Source: Microstegium vimineum (lineage: Eukaryota; Streptophyta; Magnoliopsida; Poales; Poaceae). Taken from it: a stretch of 64,000 bases of DNA. The position numbers and the translations under genes are program-made. This document shows positions 10,601-23,206 of the stretch, piece by piece (the stretch's first letter is position 1; every line of letters begins with the position of its first letter). The notes under the pieces are model-generated. The model saw nothing but the letters and a program-made list of their open reading frames with translations, was not told where the DNA came from and made no database searches. The stretch spans positions 8,463,894 through 8,527,893 of the forward strand of contig CM039133.1 of the NCBI GenBank assembly GCA_022036555.1, given 5' to 3'.

Positions 10601-13600
10601 ACCAAAACTGTTCCATCCACCCCCAACAACAAAAGAAGGGAAATCCAAAACCCAATCTCTACCAAATTCACCCTCCAAATTCTTACATTCCCCCCCTTTT
10701 CACCGGAACCTTTCACCAGAACCCCACCCCCAACCCCCACCACCTCACCCTTAAACCCCAACTTTTTCGGGGGAATTCACACAACCTGCCATTTCCAAAA
10801 ATTTAAAACTGACCCCGAACTCCCCATTTTTAAAAACCCCACCCCCAACATACAAACCCCTGTTTTTAATTTTTTTCCCCTTTTTAAAAAAATTCATCTT
10901 TTTTTCTTTTTTTTCCCAAATTTTTTTTTATCTTTTTTTACTTTTTTTTAAAAAAATTTCCTTTCCCAAAATCACAATTCTTTATTAATTTTTTAAAAAA
11001 AATTTTTTACCCCTTTCCCTTCTTTTCAACAGCCTTTTTGTTTTAAAACCCAATCAAAATCAATTTTAAATCCAACCAAAAAACTTTTTCCCTTTTCCAA
11101 ACCCCACCAACCCCCAAAACCCTTTTTAAAAAATTTTTTTTCGGCCCAACACTTTACCTCTTTAACCAATAACTTTTTTCAGTTTTTCAAAAAAAACCCA
11201 AAATCTTTAACACAAAATTAAAAATTTCCTTCTTTCCTCAAAAAAAAAATTTCCTTTTTCCAAAATTTTATTCCCTTTTAACTCCCCCCTTTAAAAATCA
11301 ATCAAAAATTTTTTTTCTCTTTTATCTTCCAAACCACAAACCTCCCCTTTTAAAAACAAAAGGGGGGGGCCCAAATTTCTCCTAACTTCCTACCCTTCTC
11401 CCCCCCCCCCCCCCCCAAAAAACCACCCCTTTTTGCCCCCCTTTACCCCATCAAGACTTTAAACCAATCTCCCTACAATAACCATTTTTAACCTCCATCC
11501 ATTAACAACAAATTCTAAAACCCCCTCCCCCCCCTTTTCCCATCCCCTTTTTTTAACCATTTAAAACCTGCCCAAGAACACCCAAAAATTTTTTACCTTA
11601 AATTCAAACCCCAAATTTTAGCCTTCCAAAAAACCCCCCAATCTCCTAACACAAATTCAAAAATTCCTCCCCACTTTCCAAATATTTTAACAAAATTTCA
11701 TCCCCAAAAAGGTTTTTAAACCCCATACCAAAATTTTCCCCTTTCCTTACCCTAAAAAACCAATGCCAAAACCCAAATTTCCCAAATTTTTTTTAACTCA
11801 ATCCACCCCATAATGAACCCCCCAAAACCAAACCCTTTTCCCCATTTTTAAAAACCCAAAATAAACAAAAAAAACTTCTCCTTAAACCAAAAACCCCCCC
11901 TCCCCTCCCCCAAAAATTTCCCCCCAAAACCAAGGGGCAACCAGGCAACATTTCCTCCCCAATCACCAAAACCCCCCAAAAAACCATTGGACCACCCCCT
12001 TCACACTCAACAATTACTCAAAAACCCAAAATCCCTCTAAATTAAAAACAAAACCCCCAAAAACCAAAACGAAAAATTTCCTTTTAAAGGGGGGCAAAAC
12101 TTCATTCCCGAACAAACACACCCCCCCCCGCCAAAAAAAAAAAAAATTTCAACCCCCCAAAAACCAAAAAACAAACGCAAAACCCCCAACCCTTTATAGG
12201 GGTACAACAACCCACCCCCCCCCCTCTCTTTCCCCCTTCCGCTTTTTCAAAAAAAAACTTTTTTTGAATAAAAAATTTATTTTCTCAAAAAAACCAAAAA
12301 AAACCCGGGGTCAAAAATTTTTTTTTATCCCCACTAACTTACCCTAAATAACAAAATCCAAAACCCCAGGGAAAATTCTTTAAAAGTTGGGTAAAACATA
12401 ACTTATTATTCCCAAAAATTTTTCTACCCCCTAGGGGATTTTTTTTTAAAAAAAATCCCCAAAACCAAAAGTCAACCCCCCAACAAACCTTTTAAAAACG
12501 GGGGGAAAAACCCCAATTTTTTCCCAAAACCAACACCTTCTTTTTTTCATTAACTTCTACCTTTACCCCCCCAAAACAAAAATTTTGGGGTAAAAAAAAA
12601 ACTTAAAAAAAAATTGGAACCAAAAAAAAATTCCCCGGCCCCCTTACCCTTTAATTTTAAAAAAGGGTCAAAAAAAGGGGGGGCTCCTTTCTCTTAAAAG
12701 CACAAAAAAAAAACCCTTAAAAAAAAATTTTTTATTTAAACATTTGGCCAAAAAATTTTCCGCCGGTTCACCAAAAAACCAGGGGCCCAACTACCAAAAA
12801 CCCCCTTCCAAAAATAAAAGGGATACAACCCCTTTTTCTAATCACCCACTTTTTAAAATTTAAAAATTTTAATTTTTGAAAATTTTATTTCAAAAACTTC
12901 TATCTTCCAAAAACAAAAAACAAACCTTGTTTAAAAACTCAAAAATACTTACCAAAATTTAAATTTTTTTTAAAAATTTTTCTTGCCTTTCCAATGGGTA
13001 TCAAAAACCCTAATGGGGTTTTCAAAAAACCCTCCCCAATTTTCTAAATCCTTTTCCTTTTTACAAAACTTAATTAAAATTTTCCTAAAAAACCTCAACT
13101 CTCAAAAAATTAAATTTTTTCCCCAAAAACAAACCAATTTAAATTTAAAAAAATTCCCACCCCTACACCCCCAGAACAAATTTCTAAACACTTCCTCCCC
13201 TTTTTCATTTCCCAAAAAAAAAAACTCCACAATGAGAAACACCCCCTTTACCCCCTCTAAACTAATCACCCGGGCCCTCCCAAAAAATTTGGCTTTTTTG
13301 GGCTTTATATCTTCTCAAAATTTTAAAATTTTTCCCCCCCTCAAACAAACCCCAAAACCCCCTCACTATAAAAATTTTTAAATTTAAGTCTTTCTCCTTT
13401 AACCAAATCCACCTAACCCCTTTTTCCCTTTTAAGAAAAACACCTCAAAATTTTTTTTAAATTTTTAAATTTAATTTCCCAATAAAAAAAAAAAATTTCC
13501 CCCAAAACAAAAACCCCAACAAAAAATCCAAAAAAAAATCAAAAAAAAAAAGCCCAGGTTTCAAAATTTAACCTTTTTTAAAAAAAAATTTTTCCCAATT

Positions 13601-14560
13601 CTTTTTCCAAAATTAAAACACAAAAATTCCTTCTTTTTAAAAAAGACAAAATCAATCAAAAAAAAAAGTTTGTTTTTTAAAAAATTTACAAAAGGCCGGA
13701 AAAATTTCCCAAAAAAAACAAACCCAAGCCTGCCTTTACTCCCCAATAAAAACCTATAAATTTAAAGAAGGGGAAGGGAAAATTTATTTGGAAAAAGAAA
13801 AAAAAAATTGACTTTTATGGGGGTTTTGAAAATTCTCACTTTACCCGTGAAGACTAATTCTCACCAAAACCAAAAACTATATAAAAAAGGGATAGATTTT
13901 TAAATTTTAAAAAAATTGTACAAGAGCCTAAATTACACAATCTAAAAACTAATTTTTTGGGAAAAATGACTTTGACAAAATTCCGATGCCAAAAACAAAA
14001 GAACAAACAAAGAAACATTAAAACATTTTTCCTCAACATGTCCATTGGATAAAATTCCCTATCTGATTTTTCATATAACAACACATCTAAAAAAAAAAAA
14101 ACCAAATAGGGTTTTGGGAAAGTGCAAATCCCTTTTTTGGAAACAAAGGAGAACTCTTTTTGGGAAACCAACCAAAAAAAACAAAAAAAAAAAAAAACTA
14201 AATTTTAAACAATAAAAAAGATTAACCCCCCAAACCCCAGAAGGTCGAAACAGAGGGTTTTTTAAAATTTTTTAAAAATTAAAGGTTTAATAAAAAAAGG
14301 AAAGAAAAAAGGGGGATTTAGTTCCAAAATAAGATTTCAGTTGGATTTAAAAAAATTTTTTGGGGGGGGTTTTTTTAAATTTTTCCCCCTTTTAAGGGGA
14401 AAATTTTTTTGGACCAAAAAAATTTAAACTTAAAAAAAAACCCATAAAATACCCAATAAAACTAAAAAGGGGAAAAGGGGGGAAGGGTTTAAAAAGAGTG
14501 CAAATTTCATGGAACCGATAACAAAAGATGAAGCAACGGGGAAAAAGGAAAACCAAAAAT
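7681..14560. other. G-depleted, homopolymer-rich block; no reliable content
   Basis: On the plus strand G is nearly missing over long stretches (for example 8401-8460 and 8521-8580 contain none), while C, A and T come in long runs, including a run of about 16 C near 11403. Normal composition returns gradually from about 13.7 to 14.5 kb. All open frames here are homopolymer translations without motifs. By position it should hold the internal region of the Tekay-type element whose LTR follows. Low-quality consensus is the likeliest explanation. Confidence 0.6.
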
Positions 14561-14610
14561 TTTTCCCAGTTTTTGAGTAAATCCGTCTGAATCCGAGGCA
14601 GATTTCCCTT

Positions 14611-14624
14611 TAAGGGGGGAGAAT
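14611..14624 (+). other. Polypurine tract before the Tekay LTR
   Basis: TAAGGGGGGAGAAT directly precedes the LTR start TGTAACACCC. The preceding sequence around a GAATCCGAGGCAGAT phrase also resembles the pol-end/3' leader of Tekay elements, so this LTR has the 3' end of an internal region upstream of it. Confidence 0.65.
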
Positions 14625-17600
14625 TGTAACACCCAAAGTTTTATTTGAATTTCAAATAATAAAATATTTAAGTTGAATTTTGGGGAGCATTTCATTTAGC
14701 GGATTATTAAAATTCTTGCAAATAAAAAATTATTCTAGTTTAGAAACTTGTTATGCTTCATGCATTGCTATTTTTCCTTGCTTGTTTTAATTTACAAAAA
14801 TCACTTTTCAAAAGGTTTCAAATTTTTTTTTGAAATGAAATTGGAAAAAAGAAATTAAAAGGAAATAAAAAAAAAAGGAAAAAAGGGTAGGGCTTACTCT
14901 CTCCTCTCTTTCTTCTCCGGGGCCCAGCTAATCCACCAAGGCCCACCCTTTTCCTCTCCCGGGCCCAGTCCACCCCACCCCCTTCCCCCCTCACTGACAC
15001 CGCGGGGTCCACCTTCGGCCCGACGCTTTTTTCTCTTCTCTCTTTTCTCTCACTCCAACCAGGCCCCCATTTGGCGCCATTTTTTCCCCCTCCCTTTTCC
15101 CCCTTCCTCCCCTGCCGACCGACCCACCCGTCCCACCATCCCCCCCCCCCCCGCCGTCTCGGAGGCGAACGCCGCACCGAAAAACCCCTGCGAAACCCCG
15201 CTCCTGCCCTGCCGCTCAGAATGCCCCCTGGCGCGTAAGCACGGGAACCGCCCGGGCCCTCATCCCCTCTTCCCTTCCCCTGCGGCGTGGCCCTTTCGGC
15301 ACCGCTTCCACCTTTCCGGGGGAAAACGACGCGCGCAAACAAAACCCCCGCACGACGTCGCCCCGCCCCCTCCCCGCAACCGCCCCGTGAATCCGCCAGC
15401 AACCGCACGCTCCCTTCTCGCTATAAAGCTGAATGCCTGCGTCCTTTCCCCCTTTCCCCCTGTGCTCTCGCTTTCCCCCGAACGCCGCCCCCGTCGTCAT
15501 TGTCGCGGGGAAGCTTCACCGGAACTTAATCCGTCTGGGTGAGTGCTGTTCCGAGACCGCAATCTCCTCGCGAATCTCAGGGGACTTATCACTCTCTCTG
15601 TGCTCCGTTTTGGGCAGCAGAACACTCGACGTCGCGAACGCAGAGCCCTCGGAACGCCGTCGCGACGCCGACCGCCGCTCTTCGCCGTCCAGTCACCCCA
15701 AGTCATCTTCGTCCTATTCGAAGTCGCGGTGAGCTTCGCCTTCACTTCTTCTCCCTCCCCGAGCTTTTAATTCGGTGAATCGTGTCCTCTGTGGCACTGG
15801 TCGCGTGGGAACCGCGCCGCCGGCCATGGCGCCACTGCGGTCAGCACACACCGGTAGCGTTCAGTCGCGTCCGAGCACTTCGTTAGCATCGCACTGGCAC
15901 CCCGTCACTTCCCATGCCTTCAATTTGATCTCTACGGCACTGCTTCGACCTGCCCGCACACACAGATCGAGTCCGTTCATGCGCCGCCATGGACTGCTCA
16001 GCTCCGGCAACCCGCTGTCCCAACCGACCTCACCCTCGCACTCGCACGAGCATGTAGTTGTTTTCTGCGTTTTTGGTTAGACTTGCGGCACTCGGAAGGG
16101 TCCTCCCCGCGTTCGCCGCGTGCCAGAGCCGCCGGGAACCATGGCGCCGCCTTTGTCTGTCTCCCCGCGTCCATCCGAGTACGCCATGAGCTTCGCCTCG
16201 TTCCCCTCTTTCTTCTCATGCGATCGGTATTCGAAACGGCACCGGACGAGTCTTTCCGGTGGAACTCCGGCGAGCCCGGCGCTCGGGAGCTATGGCGCCG
16301 CCGCGTCCGTCCTCGGATCCGACCGCCGATCCCCCTCTCTCCCTCAGATCTGCTCTGAGCCGTCCATTTCCCGATCTGAGGTCAGGATTAGAACCCCGAA
16401 GGGTATGAACCCCGGTCCACGGTGGACCGGTGGACCGCAGCGCTTGCTCGGGTGCACGCACTGTGCCGTGGACCGCCCTATCCCGAGCCGCCGCGTGGCA
16501 GCTCTGCCGACCCCCGCGTCGCAGCGCTGGCGCACTTCCGAGAATACGCTTTCCCAGTCAAGACACGTATTCTTTCTCGGTTTATTCTAAAAATAGAAAT
16601 CTGATATTTACAATTTTGCCACTGCAATAAATTGTTTATAAAGTCTTCAGTTTAACTCCGATTTGGACGATTCAAGTTGCGTTAGGTTCGTAATGAAATT
16701 CTCTACATGTTAAAACATCTGTTGCTCATGTTTGAATTATTATATTTCCATGATAATTCAAATACTAAAAATGCTCCTAGAGAACCAGTAAAATTCATAT
16801 CTTTTGCGTTTTAAATCCGATTTTCGTGAAATTCGTGTTGAAATGATCGTAGCAATGCGTAGTATCTTTTTATAAACTTTTTAACTCTGTTTATTGTTAT
16901 TGGTGTACTGTTCTAATGATAGTCTTGTCTGCCTTGTATGTATGCAATTGGAATGTGTGTTGTTGCATTGTCTTGATCGAATTCAAGCAGTGAGGAGTTT
17001 CCTGGTGATCAGGAATTCTTTGACCAGGAGTGTTTTGACCAGCAGGACTTTGAGAACCAAGGCAAGTATAGCATGGGACTTTCCTTGTTATCCTATTCAC
17101 TATAAATATCATTTCATGTGCATGTGTTAATTTGATACCCGTAGTTTAATTCCCTAGAGTTGAAACCCTTTACCTTGATTCCTATGGGTTATGCATATGG
17201 ATAGATGGCTAGTGCTTTACATAAACGAATACTTGATCCCTGCCAAAGGTTAAAAATGCTATGAATGAATTGGTGATCTTGTTATGACAATTGGAACATA
17301 ACCCTTTTAATACTCACTGTTGGCAAAAGCTGGGACTGACAGTGCTTCCGTGGGAGCTACATGGCTCTGGCTTTAACTTAGTAGTAGGCTCTTTTCTAGC
17401 TCGTTAGCGGTTACCCGAAAGGGCGCATTAGGCTCTTGCCGAGCTGGTTATAGTGCGGCCTCTGTCCGAGTTTGAGCGTAGGCTGCGGGTCGTTATGCTA
17501 CTCGGAAGGGGAGCTCTATCGCCCCTTGCCAATCCTAGCGGCCCTAATCTTGTTAGACGAGATACTATGAAAGGTTTCATAGTGAACCCCGCCCACTCAC

Positions 17601-18269
17601 CTTGGTAGTGTTATGGAGTAATTAACCCGGGCATTCGGGGCATCACGACTCACGGGTAAAGTTGCACAACCTCTGTAGAGTGTTAAAACTGATATATCAG
17701 CCGTGCTCACGGTCACGAGCGGCCCGGAAAACCGACGGATTAATTAATTAACTTGACCAACACTTATGTTCCTGTTGACACCACTTTTATGATGATGGTT
17801 ATGATTCTTTAAACCTTGGCAGTGGTACAAGTGGGATAATTTGGGGCTTAAGCATAACCTGATGATACTTGTTAATAAAACTTTGACCAACTAAAAGTGC
17901 TAAATGCAGTAAGCCAGTGTCAGCCTTTTGAGCTTCATAACCCCGTGTTATACTGCTGAGTACGAGTGTACTCACGCTTGTTTCCTTTTCTATTTTGGAT
18001 AAAAATCCCGGATGGGTAACAGAAGCAGGAGGCTATGAGGAGTTTCCCGAAGACTTCTAGGCTTGGTCAACCAGTTGACCTTTCCCTGTGGAATGGAGCC
18101 ACAAGAGCTAGTTTATCTTACTTGTTTTATTTATTCTTGTAATGGATATATGTTCGATATGTATTAAACTCTGTGATGGTACTCTGAAATTTGTGAACTT
18201 ATGTGTGGTTTATTCCTGGGCACACATAATGTTATGCATCCTATTTCTTCCTTGAAATTGGGTGTGACA
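14625..18269 (+). mobile_element. Long LTR, Tekay/Del-type Gypsy
   Basis: Starts TGTAACACCC and ends GGGTGTGACA, 3,645 bp. Much of it matches, in inverse orientation, the solo LTR at 51182-54725: for example the segment at 17410-17570 (TACCCGAAAGGGCGCATTAG and following) against 51890-52060. Between about 14.9 and 16.5 kb it is GC-rich and produces many overlapping open frames on both strands; none has a domain and they are not counted as genes. An internal-region 3' tract precedes it and a PBS follows. Confidence 0.85.
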
Positions 18270-18272
18270 AAT

Positions 18273-18284
18273 TGGTATCAAAGC
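18273..18284 (+). other. Primer-binding site, Tekay element
   Basis: TGGTATCAAAGC, three bases after the LTR end; one change from TGGTATCAGAGC, the complement of the initiator Met-tRNA 3' end. Confidence 0.75.
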
Positions 18285-18458
18285 TTGAGTTGACTGTAGG
18301 ACGCAAGCCTAGGTAGCAATGGTCGTTTTAGGATCCTTTGCTTCTATATTTTACTGCTTTCCATCTTGCTCTTGTTATTTACAAAATCTATATGCTTCTA
18401 TGTCTTTATTCTATTATTTAAAATGTTGTTCTAATTGAGTTTAAATAAAATTCTGTAG

Positions 18459-18592
18459 ATGCCGCCTGTCACGAGGTCCCGCCGTCTGAGCACCAGCAGC
18501 TACTTGGCTCAGTTCACTTCCCAGACCTCTCAGCCAGTGGTGGACATCTCAGATGATGAGATGGTGACTGAGACCGAGGAGGACCCGGATGC
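18459..18592 (+). pseudogene. Tekay gag, first ~45 codons only
   Basis: Opens with MPPVTRSRRLSTSSYL, followed by an acidic stretch, as at the start of Tekay-type gag proteins. The frame is cut at 18592/18593, where sequence identical to the Copia-1 LTR begins, so no capsid or zinc-knuckle part is present. The 170 bases before it are the untranslated leader. Confidence 0.6.
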
Positions 18593-18915
18593 TTTATCCT
18601 TGCTTGCAGTGGTATTCTCGGATGCTTGTCTCTTTGGTCAGTACTTGGTCACTGTGAGCAGCACCGAGCAATATTTCTCTCCTTGTGCGCTGTAGCTTTT
18701 TAGCTTTGTTATTTGTAGCTCCGATCAGTGTTCCAATTCTTGTGTGGTGTCCCGCTGTGTTCCTTGGGAACATCCACCCTCTCGTTAGGGTCGTGGACAT
18801 CACAGTGTTTACTTCGTGTTTTTGGCGGTGAATTTGGGACAATGGCCAAATTATTTTGTGAGAAATTTTGAGGCTCCCATTCATCCCCCCTCTGGTCGCC
18901 ATTTCCGGTCCTTCA
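18593..18915 (+). mobile_element. Copia-1 5' LTR, terminal fragment
   Basis: Nearly identical to 27403-27724, the last 322 bases of the 3' LTR, starting at the shared TTTATCCTTGCTTGC and ending GGTCCTTCA. About 1.65 kb of LTR that should lie between this and the fragment at 7576-7680 is absent. The fragment keeps the LTR end needed to place the PBS. Confidence 0.9.
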
Positions 18916-18917
18916 AT

Positions 18918-18930
18918 TGGTATCAGAGCC
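18918..18930 (+). other. Primer-binding site, Copia-1
   Basis: TGGTATCAGAGCC, two bases after the LTR end, an exact complement of the initiator Met-tRNA 3' end used by many plant LTR elements. Confidence 0.9.
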
Positions 18931-18978
18931 GGTTAATGATCATTCCACCTTAAACGGTTCTTGATCCGCGAAGGCGAC

Positions 18979-21486
18979 ATGGAGCGAGGTGTTGGCAAAC
19001 CTCCGTTCTTCGATGGAACGAATTTCGCCTATTGGAAGGTGCGCATGTCCGCTTACCTTCAAGGGCTTGATTCGAAGATTTGGGAGATTTGTGAGAATGA
19101 GGACTACGTGGTTCTTGGCGCTCGGATCACCGAACTCCAAACTACGCAACATGCTTCAAACGCAAGAGCCCGTAGCATCCTCTTCTCGAGTTTGTCTCTT
19201 CCTGAGTTTGAGCAGGTTTTGAGTCTCACTATGGCACGAGAGATTTGGCAAACACTTGTGCGATATTATGAGGGCAACCCTCAGATCAAGTCCAGACTCT
19301 TCGACACGTACCGTAGGGAGTACGAGAACTTCGTTCAGTTGGCCGGCGAATCTGTTGACGGGATGTTCACTCGTTTCCAATCTATCGTCAACAAGATGCG
19401 TGCTAATCGGACCAACTTGCCTTATGATGATCATGAGATGACTATCAAGCTTTTGCATGCTCTTTATCGGAAGGTATGGGAGATGAAGGTGGCTGCCATC
19501 CAGGAGTCACCGGGCTATGACGCCCTGACCGTGGACGAGCTATTCAGCAAGCTCAAGTCCTCGGAGATTGACCACCAGACCCAGGCCAAGCTTGAGAACC
19601 CGTCGAACCCATCCATGGCATTGGTTTCCGGCCCCGACGGTGTGTCTTCTTCTTCCTCTAACCCTTCACACTCTTCGTTCGCTTTGTCTTTGATGTCTGT
19701 GACAGAGGAACAAGTGGAGGCGCTTGGAGATGATGAGCTGGCTTTGGTCATCACCAAGTTCTCACGGTTTCACAACAACCGTTTGAACCGTCGGCGTGGT
19801 GGCTCAGCCAAGGGGTGCTACCGTTGCGGTGATGAGAATCACTTCATCGCAAACTGCCCCAAGAAAGCTGCGGGTGACTTCACCAAGCGCAAGGACAAGC
19901 GCGAGCACCGCTTTGAGGACAAGCACAAGGCCAAGGGCGGCTACAACCGAAAGTCCTCCAAGAAGGTGATCGACAAGGTGAAGGCCAAGCACCGAGCCTT
20001 CCTCGCCTCCCTCAGCGACATCGATGCCTCCTCCAACGGGGGCTCTTCCGCAAGCGACAATGAGTCGAAGGGAAAGGTTGAGGACAAGCTCAACGGCCTC
20101 TGCTTCTACGCCGACGCCAAGCACGGTGGTTTTTGCACCATGGTGATTGAAGAAGGCAAGGTTGGGAAGTACAAGGATGGCCCCGACTACGACTCCGACA
20201 CACCCGAGGTATCACCCACCATCGAATCCCTCTCTCTCGAGCTTGAGTCTCTGAACGATACCTTGCTTAGTCAGGATGCTTTGCTCAAGCGTGCCGCTTG
20301 TGAGAGGAATGATTTCAAAGCAAAGTACCTTAGCACGCTTCATGAGCTGGAGTTTGCTAAGGCACAAGTGGTGGTTACCGAGGAGGTAGAGTGTGATGCT
20401 TGTGCCATCCACATGTCTGATCTTGTCACACTCCAGGACAAGTATGACACTCTACTTGAGGAGATTAGTGAGCTGAAGGCTAGGCCTAGCTTACTTGGTG
20501 CGTGCAAGTCTTGCTTAGGCTTGCGTTCTGAGCTGGCACAGAAGAATGCTAGGATCGCTGTGTTAGAGAAGGTCAGCTCAGATAACACTAGAGAGTCGGA
20601 TCGCTTTGAGGCTTTGGAGCTTGAGATCGCATCGTGCAGACACGACAAGATGCGTACCGAGGAAGAAAACACATACCTTCGGTCCATCTTGAGCTAGGTG
20701 TCTTGCCGAGAGCCGCAGTTGGGGATGATGCTTAGCCAGTGCAAGCGAGCTGGCAGCACGGGAGTAGGCTTTGCTACAGGTGGGAAGGACGATAGCCTAT
20801 TCGGTAAGATCGGTGAGTGCAGTGGTTTGAGCGAGAATGAGAAATCCACCACAACACCCAAGCTTACCAAGATCACTCCACCTAAGCCTACCGACCCCTC
20901 CAAGTTTCCTGTGAGAGATGGTGTGTTTAAAGAGCCACCCAAAACCACTCCACAGAAGCAAGTGTGGATTGCCAAACCAAACCACCTTCGCAACCCACTT
21001 GACACACTGCCAGACATCTCTAGTGATCCCCTTCCTAAGAAAGCGAGAGCTACCCAACCCAACAAGAGAGTGCCTACCAAGAGTGTGGTGAGGTACCATT
21101 GTGAGTATTGTGAGCGGGATGGGCACTTGGCTGAGTTTTGCTTTAGGAGGAAGAGAGATGATCGGAGGCAGGTTGAGTTGAACAACCGGGACATGTACCA
21201 CCCACGAGTTGGGGTGCGTGAACCGGAAGTTCAGAGGTGCACTTCTAGGCCTAGAGGAGCAATGCCTCAAGGTGCTAGGCCTCAGGAGGTGAGACCACGT
21301 GGTGGTCGTGCCCGGTGGGGTACCGGTCGTGGCCCATACGACTACGGGCCTCGTGGCGGTGGCTTTACTCCACCCTTCTTTAGCAGACCATGTTTTTCCT
21401 ATCGTGGTGATCGCTATCCTCCCGTGGGGCAGGAGATGTTTGGTTTTTCTCCTAACCCATTCTTTGGGCAAGTGGGACAACACTAG
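18979..21486 (+). pseudogene. gag: Copia-1 gag polyprotein, with internal stop
   Basis: Structural protein that would form the virus-like particle. The frame runs from a Met at 18979 (an upstream in-frame Met lies at 18961). Near the start is the FFDGTNFAYWKVRM motif of the DUF4219/UBN2 gag family, then a capsid-like helical part, a CCHC zinc knuckle CYRCGDENHFIANC at 19816-19857, a lysine-rich basic region and a coiled-coil-like C-terminal part. A TAG at 20695-20697 interrupts the frame, which then continues unchanged with a second cysteine/histidine cluster (CEYCERDGHLAEFC, about 21100) to TAG at 21484-21486. Pol follows in another frame. Confidence 0.85.
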
Positions 21487-21539
21487 TATCCTTCACAGTT
21501 TACTAACCCAGTGTTGGTCCGTTTGCTCATCCTATGTCT

Positions 21540-23206
21540 TTTTATTGATGTACGAAGGAGGACTGGAGGAGACTTGGCTTGTGGATTCTGGATGCTCACG
21601 CCATATGACCGGAAGTGCCAAGTGGTTCTCCAGCCTCGACCCCGTGTGCCACACCAAGTACATCACATTCGGGGACAAGAGTAAAGGTAAGGTTGTCTCC
21701 CGGGGGTCCATCCGAGTCAATTCGTCTTTTGTCCTCAAGGATGTTGCTTTGGTTGCGAATTTGTATTTTAATCTTCTCTCGGTTTCGCAACTCCTTGAAG
21801 ACAGTTTTGAGGTAAGCTTTAAGCCAAACTTGTCTCGGATTTTGGACTCTCGTGGTGAGCTTGTTTGCCGGGTTTTACCCTTCGGGAAGGTTTTTCGTGC
21901 GGATCTTTCTATCTCTTCCGGACCTTCTCGTTGTCTTCTTGCCGGCTCTTCTTCCGAGCTTTGGAAGTGGCATAGGAGATTGGGACATTTGAGTTTTGAC
22001 TTGCTTGCAAGGCTTAGCTCAATGGACCTTATCCAAGGATTGCCAAAGCTAAAGTTCGAGAAGGATTTGGTTTGCCATCCCTGCAGGCATGGCAAGATGG
22101 TTGCTGCTTCCCATCCTCCCGTAACTCAAATTATGACCTCACAACCCGGCGAGCTCCTACACATGGACACAGTTGGTCCAGCTCGGGTTAGGTTGGAAGG
22201 AGGGAAGTGGTATGTGGTTGTAGTCGTTGATGACTACTCGAGGTACTCTTGGGTGTTCTTTTTGGAGAGTAAGGATGAGGCTTTTATGCATGTGCGTGAT
22301 CTGATTTTGAGATTGCAAAATGAGCTACCTAAGAATGCCATGAGAGCTATTCGCAGTGACAATGGCACAGAATTCAAGAATGCTCAATTTGCATCTCTTT
22401 GCTCTTCTTTGGGTTTGGATCACCAATTTTCCTCTCCTTACACTCCCCAGCAGAATGGTGTTGTTGAGCGCAAGAATCGGACCCTTGTTGAGATGGACAG
22501 GACGATGCTCGATGAGCATAGGACTCCTAGGCGGTATTGGGCCGAAGCACTAAATTCTGCTTGCTATGTTTCCAATCGCATTTTCCTCCGAGCTTTCAAG
22601 AAAAAGACCTCTTATGAGCTACGATTTGGGAGACCACCCAAGGTAAGTCACCTATGGGTGTTTGGGTGCAGGTGTTTCATCCTCAAAAAGGGTGGTAAGT
22701 TGGATAAATTTGAATCACGGTCTTCTGACGGTATCTTTCTTGGTTATTCTACTCACTCTCGTGCTTATCGTGCACTTAACCTAGAAACTAACCGAGTGAT
22801 GGAGACTAGTGAGATTACATTCGATGAAACTATGCCCTGTGTTTCCACCGCTTTTGAGCTTGCAGGTGATGATGAGGTGAATACCAGCATCTTTGTGGAG
22901 GAGGAGCAGGACGACGCCGATTGGGGTGATCCCGAGCCGACTCCACCGGCTGCCCCAGTCGACCCTGTGACGTCTACTTCGGCTCATGGCCCGGACCCTT
23001 CTACTTCCTCTACATGGGGGCCGTTCGAGCAGCTTCCTCAGTCGATGCCCGTTGCACCTGAGGGAGCTCCAGCTGCTGTCGAGGGGGAGGTGACTTCTTC
23101 ACGTGAGGCACCGCTACACATTCAGCATCGCCACCCTCCTCAGACTATGATCGGCGACATCAATGAGCGCACCACACGCTCCAGATCTTATGAGCAGGGA
23201 ATTTGA
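21540..23206 (+). pseudogene. pol: Copia-1 pol: protease and integrase
   Basis: In order: aspartic protease with DSGCSRHMTG (about 21586), pre-integrase domain with LWKWHRRLGHLSFDLL (about 21960) and the CHPCRHGK zinc half-site, then the integrase core with acidic residues in MDTVGPAR, VVVDDYSRYSWVFF and RSDNGTEF, and the downstream SPYTPQQNGVVERKNRTL motif. Relative to gag it is in a different frame, so a shift lies between 21486 and about 21560. After a proline/serine-rich linker the frame reaches a stop at 23206 just past a deletion joint. It could not make an intact polyprotein. Confidence 0.85.

Noticed and set aside
7984..13746. Many short open frames rich in G, F, K or P
   Set aside because: Translations of homopolymer runs in the G-depleted block; cannot be trusted.
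14818..16600. Long overlapping open frames on both strands (up to 196 codons)
   Set aside because: They lie inside a Tekay-type LTR, are GC-rich, overlap on both strands and show no domain.
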